The notes: generated by a model not told the origin, from the sequence alone. Positions 7,807 through 16,898 are shown, counted from the stretch's first letter. The stretch: 64,000 bases of DNA from Streptomyces capillispiralis (GCF_007829875.1 NZ_VIWV01000001.1:4868501-4932500); one strand, 5' to 3'. Translations and numbers: made by a program.

Positions 7807-9309
7807 ATGAGCGCCCCAACCCCGGCCCCCGGCGACGACAGGCCCCGCGAAGGGTATTACCCGGACCCGTCCATTCCTGGATATGTCCGGTACTGGAACG
7901 GTGACTCCTGGGTGCCGGGCACGAGCCGTCCGGCGCCCAAGGAGGGCGAGTCGCTCGCGCCGCCGCCCGGCGTGGGCCCGGCGCGGCCCTCCGTGGAGGA
8001 GACCGGCCCGCACTTCTTCGACGAGGACCCGGCCGACGCGCCCTCCCCGGCCCCGTCGTCCCCGTCGCCGTCCCCGTCGTCCTCCCCGGCCGCGTCGCCG
8101 GGAGACGCGCAGCACGGCAGCCGGCCCGAACCCGCCTCGGCCTGGGGCGCCGACCGCTCCCGCCAGTCCGGTTTCGGCGGCGAACAGGACCGCAGGGTCC
8201 TCTGGGGGGCCGACCCGAGGGTGCCGCACCCCTCGGCCCCGTCCACGCCGTCGGGATCCGCGCCGGAGGCCGGGCCCGCGGGCGCGGACGCCCCGGCCGC
8301 GGCCGGCGCGGGCGACACCTTCATGTTCCGCAGGCCGACGACCGGGTCCCGGCCGGCCCCCGACGCCCCCGGCGAAGCCCACGCCGACGAGGGCACCATG
8401 ACCTTCCGCGCCGTCGCCCCGCGCGCGGGCGGGCCGGGTGCGGGCCAGGCCGCCGCCCCCGGGCGGCCCGGCTTCGGGGCCGGGAAGGCCGCCGCCGAGC
8501 GTGCCGCCGCCTCGGCCACGGCACCGTCCGGGCCGCAGCAGGCCGCCGCCCCCGCCGGCCCGCAGCAGGCGCCGGCGCCGTCCGGGCCGCAGCAGGCCGC
8601 CGCTCCGGCCGTGCCGCCGCAGACCGGCGGACCGGCCCACCCCGCCGCTGCCGCTCCCGCTGCCGCCGCCGCTCCCGCCGCGCCCCTGACGAGCGGGCCC
8701 GGCGGTGGCCAGTCGTCCTGGGCGCAGCAGGTGCACCGGCTCGCCGACGGCGGCGAGCCGCCGGTCGTGCCGTGGAAGCCGCCGGTCGAGGACGTGTTCC
8801 AGGCCGCCGCCCGGCGCCAGGCCGAGGCCCGCCCCGCCGCGCTCGGCAGGCGACTCGCCGCCCGGCTGCTGGACACCGTCGTCCTGGGCGCCGTCACCGC
8901 CGTGGCCGGTGTGCCGCTCGGCCTCCAGGCCGTGGACCACATCGAGGCGAAGATCGACGCGGCCAAGCTGTCCGGGGAGACCGTCACGGTCTGGCTGCTC
9001 GACGGCACCACCTCGGTCCACCTCGGCATCGTCCTCGCCGTCCTCCTCCTCGCCGGTGTCCTCCTCGAAGTGCTGCCCACCGTCAAGTGGGGCCGCACAC
9101 TGGGCAAGAAGCTGCTGGGGCTGGAGGTGCGCGACATCGAGGGCCACGACGCACCCGAGTTCGGCGCGGCCCTGCGCCGCTGGCTCGTCTACAGCGTGCC
9201 CGGGCTGCTCGTCGTCGGGGTCGTCGGCGTCGTGTGGTGCCTGTTCGACAAGCCCTGGCGCCAGTGCTGGCACGACAAGGCGGCGCACACCTTCGTCGCC
9301 GCCGCCTGA
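7807..9309 (+). CDS. DUF2510/RDD-family membrane protein with Pro/Ala-rich linker
   Basis: A 500-aa protein of unknown function. The N-terminus carries a DUF2510-like motif (GYYPDPSIPGYVRYWNGDSW). A long Ala/Pro/Gln linker follows (about residues 60-300, with GPQQAAAP repeats). The C-terminal RDD domain begins LGRRLAARLLDTVVLGAVTAV and contains TLGKKLLGLEVRDIEGHDAP, with three or four hydrophobic segments. RDD proteins are linked to transport or ion antiport in some bacteria, but no substrate can be inferred here. A second RDD gene follows 118 bp downstream, which suggests an old duplication. Confidence 0.85.
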   Translation: MSAPTPAPGDDRPREGYYPDPSIPGYVRYWNGDSWVPGTSRPAPKEGESLAPPPGVGPARPSVEETGPHFFDEDPADAPSPAPSSPSPSPSSSPAASPGDAQHGSRPEPASAWGADRSRQSGFGGEQDRRVLWGADPRVPHPSAPSTPSGSAPEAGPAGADAPAAAGAGDTFMFRRPTTGSRPAPDAPGEAHADEGTMTFRAVAPRAGGPGAGQAAAPGRPGFGAGKAAAERAAASATAPSGPQQAAAPAGPQQAPAPSGPQQAAAPAVPPQTGGPAHPAAAAPAAAAAPAAPLTSGPGGGQSSWAQQVHRLADGGEPPVVPWKPPVEDVFQAAARRQAEARPAALGRRLAARLLDTVVLGAVTAVAGVPLGLQAVDHIEAKIDAAKLSGETVTVWLLDGTTSVHLGIVLAVLLLAGVLLEVLPTVKWGRTLGKKLLGLEVRDIEGHDAPEFGAALRRWLVYSVPGLLVVGVVGVVWCLFDKPWRQCWHDKAAHTFVAAA

Positions 9310-9427
9310 TCGCGGCGGCACCCGTACGCGCCGCCCGTACCGCCCGCACCACCGGGTGGGAGCGCCGGTACTCCGGACGGCCGCTCGCCGGATGCGGGGC
9401 CGGGGGGTTCGCGGTCGACTCGGGGGC

Positions 9428-10078
9428 ATGACCACCGAACCGCCCCCCGGCTCCGGTCGGCAGCCGCCGGACGACGACCCGTTCAAGAAGCACACCCCGC
9501 CGGGCGGCCCCGGAGCACCGGGGACCGGCTCCCCGTACGACACCCCCGGCGGCCCGTACGACGGCGGCCCCCACGACGGCGGCCGGCCCGGTGGCCCTTA
9601 CGGCCCCGGCTCCGCCGATCCCCTCGCCGGGATGCCCCCGCTCGCCGACAGCGGCAGGCGCACGCTCGCCCGCGTCATCGACATGCTCCTGGTCGGCGTC
9701 GTCGTCTGGCTGCTCACCTGGCCGTTCGGAGTCAGCGAGTACAACGTCGACGGCGATCGGATCAACGTCGGCAACTCCTTCGGGCAGTCCGTCATCGCCG
9801 CCGTGCTCTACATCGGCTACGACACCTTCATGACCGTCCGCTCCGGCCAGACCCTGGGCAAGAAGTGGCTGGGTATGCGGGTGGCCGACCTCGGCAACGG
9901 CGCGAACCCCTCCGTGCAGACCGCGCTGATCCGCGCCGCCGTGCTGTGGCTGCCCTTCGCGTTCTGCTGCGCCTGTGTGTGGACCGCGATCTCGGGCGGC
10001 TGGAGCTTCTTCGACCGGCCCTACAAGCAGGGCCTGCACGACAAGGCGGCCAAAACCGTGGTGGTCAGCAGCAGGTGA
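9428..10078 (+). CDS. RDD-family membrane protein
   Basis: A 216-aa protein. About 70 Gly/Pro/Asp-rich residues precede an RDD domain (RRTLARVIDMLLVGVVVWLLTWPFGV, then TLGKKWLGMRVADLGNGANPS and WSFFDRPYKQGLHDKAAKTVVV). The same TLGKK-LG and HDKAA motifs occur in the upstream RDD gene. The start at 9428 (ATG) gives the Pro-rich N-terminus typical of Streptomyces RDD proteins. The function is unknown and it is probably cotranscribed with the upstream paralogue. Confidence 0.85.
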   Translation: MTTEPPPGSGRQPPDDDPFKKHTPPGGPGAPGTGSPYDTPGGPYDGGPHDGGRPGGPYGPGSADPLAGMPPLADSGRRTLARVIDMLLVGVVVWLLTWPFGVSEYNVDGDRINVGNSFGQSVIAAVLYIGYDTFMTVRSGQTLGKKWLGMRVADLGNGANPSVQTALIRAAVLWLPFAFCCACVWTAISGGWSFFDRPYKQGLHDKAAKTVVVSSR

Positions 10079-10105
10079 CGCGGGGCCGGAGCGATCCGGC
10101 CCGGG

Positions 10106-10387
10106 TCAGGACGCGGCGCGCTCCCGCACCGGCTCGCGGGCCGGGGCGGGCAGGGTGGCCCGGACCGGCTCCAGGGGCGCGGGCTGTTCCACCGCGACGG
10201 GCCGCCGGGGCCCGGGACGCGGAACCACCATGGCCACCACCAGTCCGAGGGCGAGCGCCGCGAGGGCGACGACCGTGACACCGATGCCCGAACTCGTGCC
10301 GGACAACAGCAGCATGGCGAGGGTCGAGAAGATCACGGTGCACGAACCGTAAGCGAGCTGAGCGACAGTCGGACGGGGCATGGCCAT
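10106..10387 (-). CDS. Small two-helix membrane protein
   Basis: A 93-aa protein of unknown function. Two hydrophobic helices (YGSCTVIFSTLAMLLLSG and GVTVVALAALALGLVVAMVV) are followed by a basic, Pro-rich tail. The upstream ATG at 10387 has GAGG about 5 nt before it and is preferred over the ATG two codons later. The gene is convergent with the second RDD gene and divergent from the M6 protease. Confidence 0.65.
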   Translation of the reverse strand: MAMPRPTVAQLAYGSCTVIFSTLAMLLLSGTSSGIGVTVVALAALALGLVVAMVVPRPGPRRPVAVEQPAPLEPVRATLPAPAREPVRERAAS

Positions 10388-10777
10388 CGTGTCCTCGGAA
10401 GTCGGGGGCTGTCGGCCTGGCTTTCCACCGGCTCATGGGCGTTCCACCAAGCGACTCTAACCGCGAGGGTGCCCGAGGGGAACGGACGGTAAGCGTGACC
10501 TAACCGACAGGGCCGGTGCACAGGGGGCGCACGGAGTCATGGCGTCCATCCCGTGGACGGTTGCACGCGCCCGCCCGGGTTCGCACGGGTGTGTCCGGTA
10601 AGCGAACGCGAACTCCGCATAGTGCAGTTGAACAGTTCAAGTCAAGGGCTGTTTTTTCTGACGAACCTCTAGTCAAATGTCGTCACTTGACTACACGCGT
10701 TGATCACGTACGCGCGGGAACCTTCCATCACCGGAACCTCCCTTGTCCGCGCGTGCGCACGCGGGAGGGGATCTCAA
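10388..10777. promoter_or_regulatory. 390-bp intergenic region with two inverted repeats upstream of the M6 protease
   Basis: No gene is seen here. A perfect TTGAACAGTTCAA palindrome lies at 10628-10640. A second inverted repeat, TAGTCAA at 10670-10676 and TTGACTA at 10687-10693, has a 10-bp spacer. Both stand in an unusually AT-rich stretch and are probably operators or promoter parts for the secreted protease. GGGAGGGG at 10762-10769 is the protease ribosome site. Confidence 0.5.
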
Positions 10778-13138
10778 GTGACCAGTAGACCCTGGACGTT
10801 CAGAGCGGCCGCGATAGGCGTGGCGCTCGCGGCGGCCACCGCCACCTGCTCTGCGTTCACCGTGGCCCAGGCCGACACGGCTGACAAGGCCGACCGTCCC
10901 GGCGCCGTGGACCGGCACGACCCGGCGGACCACCACCACGTCGAGCACGACCTCGAGGGCCCGCTCACCAAGACGCAGGAGGCCCAGCGCGAGGAAGCCC
11001 TCAAGCAGGTCATCTCCGGTAAGGCATCGGTCAAGAACCGCGAAGGTTCGAAGGTCGTCCAGCTCAAGAGCAAGAAGGGCGACAGCAAGTACGTCGAACT
11101 CGGCCGCGAGAAGACCGACAAGATCTTCACGATCCTGGTCGAGTTCGGGGACCAGGTCGACAGCCGCTACGGCGGCACCCCGGGTCCGCTGCACAACCGG
11201 ATCGCCGAGCCGGACCGTGAGAAGGACAACTCCACGGCCTGGCAGGAGGACTACGACCAGCAGCACTTCGAGGACCTGTACTTCGGCTCCGGCAAGGGCG
11301 TCGACTCGGTCAAGACGTACTACGAGAAGCAGTCCTCCGGCCGTTACTCGGTCGAGGGCGAGGTCTCCGACTGGGTCAAGGTCCCCTACAACGAGGCCCG
11401 CTACGGCAACAACGCCTGCGGCGCGACCAACTGCCCCAGCGTGTGGAACGTGGTCAGCGACGGTCTGAACGCGTGGGTCGACCAGCAGAAGGCAGCTGGG
11501 AGGACCGACGCCCAGATCAAGGCGGACGCGGCCCGCTTCGACGAGTGGGACCGCTACGACTTCGACGGCGACGGCGACTTCAACGAGCCCGACGGCTACA
11601 TCGACCACTTCCAGGTCGTGCACGCCGGCGAGGACGAGTCCGCGGGCGGCGGCGCCCAGGGCGAGGACGCGATCTGGGCCCACCGCTGGTACGCCTTCGG
11701 CACCGACGCCGGCGCCACCGGCCCCGAGCAGAACAAGCTCGGCGGCGCGCAGATCGGCTCCACCGGCATCTGGGTCGGCGACTACACCGTCCAGCCGGAG
11801 AACGGCGGACTCGGCGTCTACGCCCACGAGTACGGTCACGACCTCGGTCTGCCGGACCACTACGACACCGCGGGCGGCGAGAACTCCACCGGCTTCTGGA
11901 CGCTGATGTCGTCCGGTTCCTGGCTGGGCACCGGCAAGAACGAGATCGGTGACCTGCCCGGCGACATGACCGCCTGGGACAAGCTCCAGCTCGGCTGGCT
12001 CAACTACGACACGGCCAAGGCGGGTGTCGACTCCTGGCACAAGCTGGGCGTCGCCGAGTACAACACCAAGCACAAGCAGGCGCTGGTCGTCGAGCTGCCG
12101 AAGAAGGCCGTCACCACCGAGATCGTCCAGCCGGCCGAGGGCGCCACCCAGTGGTGGAGCGGCAGCGGCGACAACCTCAAGAACACGCTGACGCGTTCGG
12201 TCGACCTCACCGGCGCGTCGAAGGCCGAGCTGACCTTCGACGGCTGGTACGACATCGAGGCCAACTACGACTACCTCTACACCGAGGTGTCCACCGACGG
12301 CGGCGCCAACTGGACCGCCGTGGACGGCACGGTCGACGGACAGCCGATCCCGCGCGACGCCGCCGACAAGCCGGCCCTGCACGGCACGGCCGACGGCCAC
12401 AAGAAGCTCGCGTACTCCCTGGACGCCTACGCCGGCCAGAAGGTCGACCTGCGCTTCCGCTACCAGACCGACGGCGGCGTGGCCCAGAAGGGCTTCACGG
12501 CCGACGCGATCACGGTGACGGCGGACGGCGCGCCGGTCTTCTCCGACAACGCCGAGAGCGCCGACGCCGCCTGGACGGCGACCGGCTTCTCCCGCGTGGG
12601 CGCGTCCTTCACCAAGGACTACGCGCAGTACTACCTCGCCGAGAACCGGCAGTACGTGTCGTACGACAAGACGCTGAAGACCGGCCCGTACAACTTCGGC
12701 TTCGCCAACAGCCGTCCGGACTGGGTGGAGCACTACGCCTACCAGAACGGCCTGCTGATCTGGAAGTGGGACACCTCCCAGGCGGACAACAACACCAGCC
12801 AGCACCCGGGCACCGGTCTGGTCCTGCCGGTCGACTCCCACCCGACCGCGCTGAAGTGGTCCGACGGCACGCTGATGCGCAACCGCGTCCAGTCCTACGA
12901 CTCGCCGTTCAGCCTCTACCGCACCGACGGCATGACGCTGCACAAGGCGGACGCGGCGACCTGGATCCCGTCGTCGAAGGGCGTGTCGGTCTTCAACGAC
13001 CGCACCAGCACCTACTACGACCCGTCGAACCCGACCGCCGGTGTCAAGATCACTGACACCAACACGAAGATCAAGATCCTCAAGGAGGCCAAGGACGGCT
13101 CGACGATCGAGCTCGAGGTCGGCCCCGCGGGCAGGTAA
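10778..13138 (+). CDS. Secreted M6-family metalloprotease (immune inhibitor A type)
   Basis: A 786-aa exported zinc protease. The GTG at 10778 follows GGGAGGGG and gives a signal peptide (RAAAIGVALAAATATCSAFTVAQA). A propeptide-like region precedes the M6 domain. The zinc site is HEYGHDLGLPDH, with ligands H350 and H354 and catalytic E351, and it is followed by a Met-turn-like stretch (FWTLMSSGSWLG). C-terminal beta-rich repeats (two similar LTFDGWYDIEANYDYLYTEVS / VDLRFRYQTDGG sections) resemble the MAM/immune-inhibitor domain. It is likely to degrade extracellular protein. The gene has its own long regulatory upstream region and a strong terminator. Confidence 0.93.
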   Translation: MTSRPWTFRAAAIGVALAAATATCSAFTVAQADTADKADRPGAVDRHDPADHHHVEHDLEGPLTKTQEAQREEALKQVISGKASVKNREGSKVVQLKSKKGDSKYVELGREKTDKIFTILVEFGDQVDSRYGGTPGPLHNRIAEPDREKDNSTAWQEDYDQQHFEDLYFGSGKGVDSVKTYYEKQSSGRYSVEGEVSDWVKVPYNEARYGNNACGATNCPSVWNVVSDGLNAWVDQQKAAGRTDAQIKADAARFDEWDRYDFDGDGDFNEPDGYIDHFQVVHAGEDESAGGGAQGEDAIWAHRWYAFGTDAGATGPEQNKLGGAQIGSTGIWVGDYTVQPENGGLGVYAHEYGHDLGLPDHYDTAGGENSTGFWTLMSSGSWLGTGKNEIGDLPGDMTAWDKLQLGWLNYDTAKAGVDSWHKLGVAEYNTKHKQALVVELPKKAVTTEIVQPAEGATQWWSGSGDNLKNTLTRSVDLTGASKAELTFDGWYDIEANYDYLYTEVSTDGGANWTAVDGTVDGQPIPRDAADKPALHGTADGHKKLAYSLDAYAGQKVDLRFRYQTDGGVAQKGFTADAITVTADGAPVFSDNAESADAAWTATGFSRVGASFTKDYAQYYLAENRQYVSYDKTLKTGPYNFGFANSRPDWVEHYAYQNGLLIWKWDTSQADNNTSQHPGTGLVLPVDSHPTALKWSDGTLMRNRVQSYDSPFSLYRTDGMTLHKADAATWIPSSKGVSVFNDRTSTYYDPSNPTAGVKITDTNTKIKILKEAKDGSTIELEVGPAGR

Positions 13139-13163
13139 ATCGCATCTTCGCAGGTCAGCACAT

Positions 13164-13199
13164 GATCGGCGGTGACCCCCTGGCGGGTCACCGCCGATC
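13164..13199 (+). terminator. Terminator hairpin after the M6 protease
   Basis: Perfect 15-bp arms GATCGGCGGTGACCC and GGGTCACCGCCGATC enclose a 6-nt loop, and the sequence CGTGTTT follows. Long GC hairpins with a short T run are typical of Streptomyces terminators. Confidence 0.75.
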
Positions 13200-13272
13200 C
13201 GTGTTTAGGTGCCTCCTGTGGCTCTCTTATTGACACCTGTCACGACACCGGCTGACACGGGGGTATGACCGC

Positions 13273-13611
13273 ATGGCCGCAGGAGGTTTCTGCAAGCTGC
13301 CGAACGGCACGGTGGTGGTGGCACTGAACCTGCCCAGCCCGGCCGCCGACCGGCCCGCCGGAGTGCGGGTGCTGGTCCACGCCCAGAACCGGGCGCGCGC
13401 CCTGACCAGGCTGCGCAACCTGGGGCTGCGGGCGGTCTACCTGCGGGGCAACGCGGCCCCGCCGACCCCCGACGAGATCACCGCGGTGCTGCACCACCCC
13501 GACGGCCTGATATGGCGCACGGCGCCCGGGACCGGTGTCCTGGGCACCGACCTGACGGTGGAGCTCTGGCACCCGATCCGGGCGCTCCTCAGACGCCCCA
13601 CGCCGATGTGA
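13273..13611 (+). CDS. Conserved hypothetical protein
   Basis: A 112-aa protein that I do not recognise as a named family. It reads AAGGFCKLPNGTVVVALNLPSP and then an alpha/beta pattern (VRVLVHAQNRARALTRLRNLGLRAVYLRGN) without membrane segments or a signal peptide. Third-position GC is high and consistent with coding. The ATG at 13273 is the first in frame. The gene converges on pncA with a 4-bp gap. Confidence 0.6.
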   Translation: MAAGGFCKLPNGTVVVALNLPSPAADRPAGVRVLVHAQNRARALTRLRNLGLRAVYLRGNAAPPTPDEITAVLHHPDGLIWRTAPGTGVLGTDLTVELWHPIRALLRRPTPM

Positions 13612-13615
13612 GCGG

Positions 13616-14203
13616 TCACTGCACGACCGGCTTGCCCGACAGCTCCACCCCCGCCGCCCGCAGCTCCTCCAGCGCCCGCTCCGTGGTCTCCTGCGCCACC
13701 CCGGCCGTGAGGTCGAGCAGCACCTGCGTGCGGAAGCCCTCGCGGGCGGCGTCCAGGGCGGTGGCCCGTACGCAGTGGTCGGTGGCGATGCCCACCACGT
13801 CCACCTCGTCGATCTCCCGGGTCCGCAGCCAGTCGGCCAGACCCGTGCCGTTCTCGTCGGCCCCCTCGAACCCGCTGTACGCGGCCGCGTAGGCGCCCTT
13901 GTCGAAGACGGCGTCTACGGCGCCGGAGGTGACGGCGGGCGCGAAGTTCGGGTGGAAGCCGACGCCCTCGGTCCCGGCGACGCAGTGCGCGGGCCAGGAG
14001 CGGACGTAGTCGGGGTTGTCGGCGAAGTGTCCGCCGGGGGCGATGTGGTGGTCCCGGGTGGCCACCACATGGCGGTAGCCGGCCGGGGCCTGGCCGATCA
14101 GCTCGGTGATGGCGGCGGCCACGTCGGCACCGCCGGCCACGGCGAGGCTGCCCCCCTCGCAGAAGTCGTTCTGTACGTCGACGACGATCAGTGCGCGGCG
14201 CAT
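13616..14203 (-). CDS. pncA: Nicotinamidase (isochorismatase-fold amidase)
   Basis: This enzyme hydrolyses nicotinamide to nicotinate in NAD salvage. The 195-aa protein shows the catalytic triad D9 (VDVQNDF), K102 (FDKGAY) and C144 (TDHCVRA). The probable metal ligands are D51, H53, H59 and H73. The length matches bacterial PncA. It lies on the same strand as pncB, the next enzyme of the pathway. They are separated by about 227 bp that include a 21-bp tandem repeat, so they may be separately transcribed. Confidence 0.93.
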   Translation of the reverse strand: MRRALIVVDVQNDFCEGGSLAVAGGADVAAAITELIGQAPAGYRHVVATRDHHIAPGGHFADNPDYVRSWPAHCVAGTEGVGFHPNFAPAVTSGAVDAVFDKGAYAAAYSGFEGADENGTGLADWLRTREIDEVDVVGIATDHCVRATALDAAREGFRTQVLLDLTAGVAQETTERALEELRAAGVELSGKPVVQ

Positions 14204-14319
14204 GGTGGGTGTCCTTCGACTATGGGGTCGGGGTCGGGGTGGGGGCGGGCCCGGCCGGGTGAACCTCCGAGCCTATGGAACGGCGGGCGGTACGGACAGG
14301 GGCACGGCACGGCGGGCGG

Positions 14320-14381
14320 GAGCCCCGGCCCGCGTACGGGGAGCCCGGACCGTCGTACGGGGAGCCCCGGCCCGCGTACGA
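14320..14381. repeat. Three 21-bp tandem repeats between pncB and pncA
   Basis: Three 21-bp units start at 14320, 14341 and 14362, each beginning GAGCCC and ending GTACG. The first and third are nearly identical. The repeat is not in a gene. Confidence 0.8.
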
Positions 14382-14430
14382 CAGGGGCACACCCCCGAGG
14401 GGGCACGCACCGCACCGGGGCCACGCCTTC

Positions 14431-15777
14431 TCAGCTGCCCGCCGGCCCGTGCGCGTACTCCGTCGGAAGGACGGGTTCCCCGCGGGAGAGCTGTGTAGCC
14501 GACAGCGGCAGACCCGCGCGGGCCGCCGCGTGCCGGTCGCGGACCACGTCCAGCGGCTCGCGGGCGATCACCTCGCCGCCCTCGACCAGCGGCACCAGCA
14601 GCTGCCGCCCGGCCAGCTCGGCCGGGACCGGCCCGGTGCCGACCACCTCGGCCTCGGCGACGCCGTACTCGTCCAGCCGCCGCGCCGCCCACTTGCGGCC
14701 GCCGACGGAGGTCTTGCCGCCGGACGACTTCTTCGCCACCGGCACCAGCGGCGCCTTCGGGTCGTCGGAGGCGGCCCGGGCGACCAGCTTGTAGACCATG
14801 GAGGCCGTCGGGTGCCCGGAGCCGGTCACCAGCTGCGTCCCCACCCCGTACGCGTCCACGGGCGCCGCGGCCAGCGAGGCGATCGCGTACTCGTCCAGGT
14901 CCGAGGTCACGATGATCCTCGTGCCGGTGGCGCCCAGCTCGTCCAGCTGCTGCCGCACCCGGTGCGCCACCAGCAGCAGGTCACCGGAGTCGATGCGCAC
15001 GGCGCCCAGTTCCGGCCCGGCGATCTCGACCGCCGTACGGACCGCCTCGGACACGTCGTAGGTGTCCACCAGCAGGGTCGTGCCGCCGCCGAGGGAGTCC
15101 ACCTGGGCCCGGAAGGCGTCCCGCTCGCTGTCGTGGAGCAGGGTGAAGGCGTGGGCGGAGGTGCCCACGGTCGGGATGTTGTAGCGGAAGCCGGCCGCGA
15201 GGTCGGAGGTGGAGGTGAAGCCGCCGACGTAGGCGGCCCGTGAGGCGGCCACCGCGGCCAGCTCGTGGGTGCGCCGGGCACCCATCTCGATCAGCGGCCG
15301 GTCGCCGGCGGCGGACGACATCCGCGAGGCCGCGGCGGCGATGGCCGAGTCGTGGTTGAGGATCGACAGGATCACCGTCTCCAGCAGCACGCACTCCGCG
15401 AAGGTGCCCTCGACCCGCATGATCGGCGAGCCCGGGAAGTACACCTCGCCCTCGGGGTAGCCCCAGATGTCGCCGGAGAAGCGGTAGCCGGCCAGCCAGT
15501 CCAGGGTCTCGCCGTCCACGATGTTCTTCTCCCGCAGGAAGCCCAGGACGCCCGGGTCGAAACGGAAGTTCTCCACCGCGTCCAGCACCCGCCCGGTGCC
15601 GGCCACCACGCCGTAGCGGCGGCCGTCCGGCAGCCGCCGGGTGAAGACCTCGAACACGCTGCGCCGCCCGGCCGTACCGGCCTTCAGCGCGGCGCGCAGC
15701 ATCGTCAGCTCGTACTGGTCCGTGAAGAGCGCCGTCGAGGGGACGTCCACCGGCAGCCCAAGGTCCGCTGTGTTCAT
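14431..15777 (-). CDS. pncB: Nicotinate phosphoribosyltransferase
   Basis: A 448-aa enzyme that forms nicotinate mononucleotide from nicotinate and PRPP, the first committed step of the Preiss-Handler NAD pathway. The N-terminus TALFTDQYELTMLRAALKAG is the family hallmark. The phosphoribosyl-binding core is seen in VRIDSGDLLLVAHRVRQQLDELG, IIVTSDLDEYAIASL and YGVGTQLVTGSGHPTASMVYKLV. The enzyme follows logically from PncA. Its promoter region carries a perfect 29-bp palindrome that suggests repression by a dedicated regulator. Confidence 0.95.
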   Translation of the reverse strand: MNTADLGLPVDVPSTALFTDQYELTMLRAALKAGTAGRRSVFEVFTRRLPDGRRYGVVAGTGRVLDAVENFRFDPGVLGFLREKNIVDGETLDWLAGYRFSGDIWGYPEGEVYFPGSPIMRVEGTFAECVLLETVILSILNHDSAIAAAASRMSSAAGDRPLIEMGARRTHELAAVAASRAAYVGGFTSTSDLAAGFRYNIPTVGTSAHAFTLLHDSERDAFRAQVDSLGGGTTLLVDTYDVSEAVRTAVEIAGPELGAVRIDSGDLLLVAHRVRQQLDELGATGTRIIVTSDLDEYAIASLAAAPVDAYGVGTQLVTGSGHPTASMVYKLVARAASDDPKAPLVPVAKKSSGGKTSVGGRKWAARRLDEYGVAEAEVVGTGPVPAELAGRQLLVPLVEGGEVIAREPLDVVRDRHAAARAGLPLSATQLSRGEPVLPTEYAHGPAGS

Positions 15778-15790
15778 GCGAGGATGCTAC

Positions 15791-15819
15791 CCCCATTTCG
15801 TCACAGTGACGAAATGGGG
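15791..15819. promoter_or_regulatory. Perfect 29-bp palindrome, candidate NAD-salvage operator
   Basis: Arms CCCCATTTCGTCAC (15791-15804) and GTGACGAAATGGGG (15806-15819) flank one central A. The palindrome ends 14 nt before the pncB start and lies between the divergent pncB and clpS genes. There is no T run and pncB runs away from it, so an operator is more likely than a terminator. The regulator is not adjacent; an NrtR-type repressor is one possibility. Confidence 0.75.
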
Positions 15820-15886
15820 TCCGCATGCCGGACGGCGGGCCGTCCCAGCGGGCCGGTTTGTGCCAACACCCCCCTGCGGTGGCAGC

Positions 15887-16204
15887 ATGGGCTGTGTGAC
15901 GTCACCCGCACCCCTGGAGATCGAACGCACCGAGTCGGCGGAGGAGGTCTTCGCCGTACCCGAGCCCGACGTCCCGTGGGTCACGATCGTCCACAACGAC
16001 CCGGTCAACCTCATGAGCTACGTGACGTACGTCTTCCAGACGTACTTCGGCTACTCCAAGGACAAGGCCACCAAGCTCATGCTCGACGTCCACCACAAGG
16101 GCCGGGCGGTCGTCTCCAGCGGCAGCCGCGAGGAGATGGAACGCGACGTCCAGGCCATGCACGGCTACGGACTGTGGGCCACCCTCCAGCAGGACCGGAA
16201 GTGA
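15887..16204 (+). CDS. clpS: ATP-dependent Clp protease adaptor
   Basis: ClpS delivers N-degron substrates to the ClpAP/ClpCP protease. The core is clear: WVTIVHNDPVNLMSYVTYVFQTYFG, then KLMLDVHHKGRAVVSSGSREEMERDV. N and D in HNDPVN form the binding pocket for the destabilising N-terminal residue in known ClpS proteins. The ATG at 15887 gives 105 aa; a GTG at 15896 is an alternative. The gene is followed by a DUF2017 gene, a partnership common in actinobacteria. Its 3' end (GCAGGACCGGAAGT) is repeated 44 bp downstream, which suggests a small duplication. Confidence 0.95.
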   Translation: MGCVTSPAPLEIERTESAEEVFAVPEPDVPWVTIVHNDPVNLMSYVTYVFQTYFGYSKDKATKLMLDVHHKGRAVVSSGSREEMERDVQAMHGYGLWATLQQDRK

Positions 16205-16260
16205 CCGAGCCGGACATGACCCGCCCCCGCCCGCAGGACCGGAAGTAGCGAATCGCCTCC

Positions 16261-16863
16261 ATGCCAGGACACTTCGAACCGCTCCCCGGCGGCGGCGCGG
16301 CCGTCGCCCTCGACGACGTCGAGATCTCCATCATCCGGTCCCTGGCCGTGCAGCTGCTGGAGCTCATCGGCCCCGGCCCCGCCGAGGACGCCTCCGCCGA
16401 CCCGCTCGCCGAGCTCTTCGCCGAGGGTCCGAGCGAACCGCCCTCCGACCCCGTGCTGCGCCGGCTCTTCCCGGACGCCTACGGCGACCCCGGGGCGGCC
16501 CCGCAGGCCAAGGAGGCCGAGGAGCAGCGGGCGTACTCCGCCGAGTTCCGCCGCTACACCGAGAACGACCTGCGGGCCGGCAAGCGCGACAACGCCCTCG
16601 CGGTCATCCGCTCCCTGGACGCGCTCACCTCGGCCGGCGAGGGCGGGGCGGTGCTCAAGCTGTCCGCCGACGAGTCCCGGCGGTGGCTCGGTGCCCTGAA
16701 CGACCTGCGGCTGGCGATCGGCTCCCGGCTGGAGATCAGCGACGAGGACGACAGCGACCTCCTCTTCCACCTCCCCGACGAGGACCCGCGCAAGCCGATG
16801 GTGATGGCGTACCTCTGGCTCGGCGGACTCCAGGAGACGCTCGTCTCGACACTCATGCCGTGA
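16261..16863 (+). CDS. DUF2017 protein downstream of clpS
   Basis: A 200-aa soluble protein of unknown function. It shows the family layout: an N-terminal region (FEPLPGGGAAVALDDVEISIIRSL), a variable Glu/Pro-rich insert and a C-terminal helix bundle (SADESRRWLGALNDLRLAIGSRLEI, PRKPMVMAYLWLGGLQETL). DUF2017 genes nearly always follow clpS in actinobacteria, so a role in Clp-dependent proteolysis is plausible but unproven. The gap to clpS is 56 bp. Confidence 0.85.
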   Translation: MPGHFEPLPGGGAAVALDDVEISIIRSLAVQLLELIGPGPAEDASADPLAELFAEGPSEPPSDPVLRRLFPDAYGDPGAAPQAKEAEEQRAYSAEFRRYTENDLRAGKRDNALAVIRSLDALTSAGEGGAVLKLSADESRRWLGALNDLRLAIGSRLEISDEDDSDLLFHLPDEDPRKPMVMAYLWLGGLQETLVSTLMP

Positions 16864-16898
16864 ATCCGAGCAGGATGTCCGGAAAAGTCCGCTGATCG

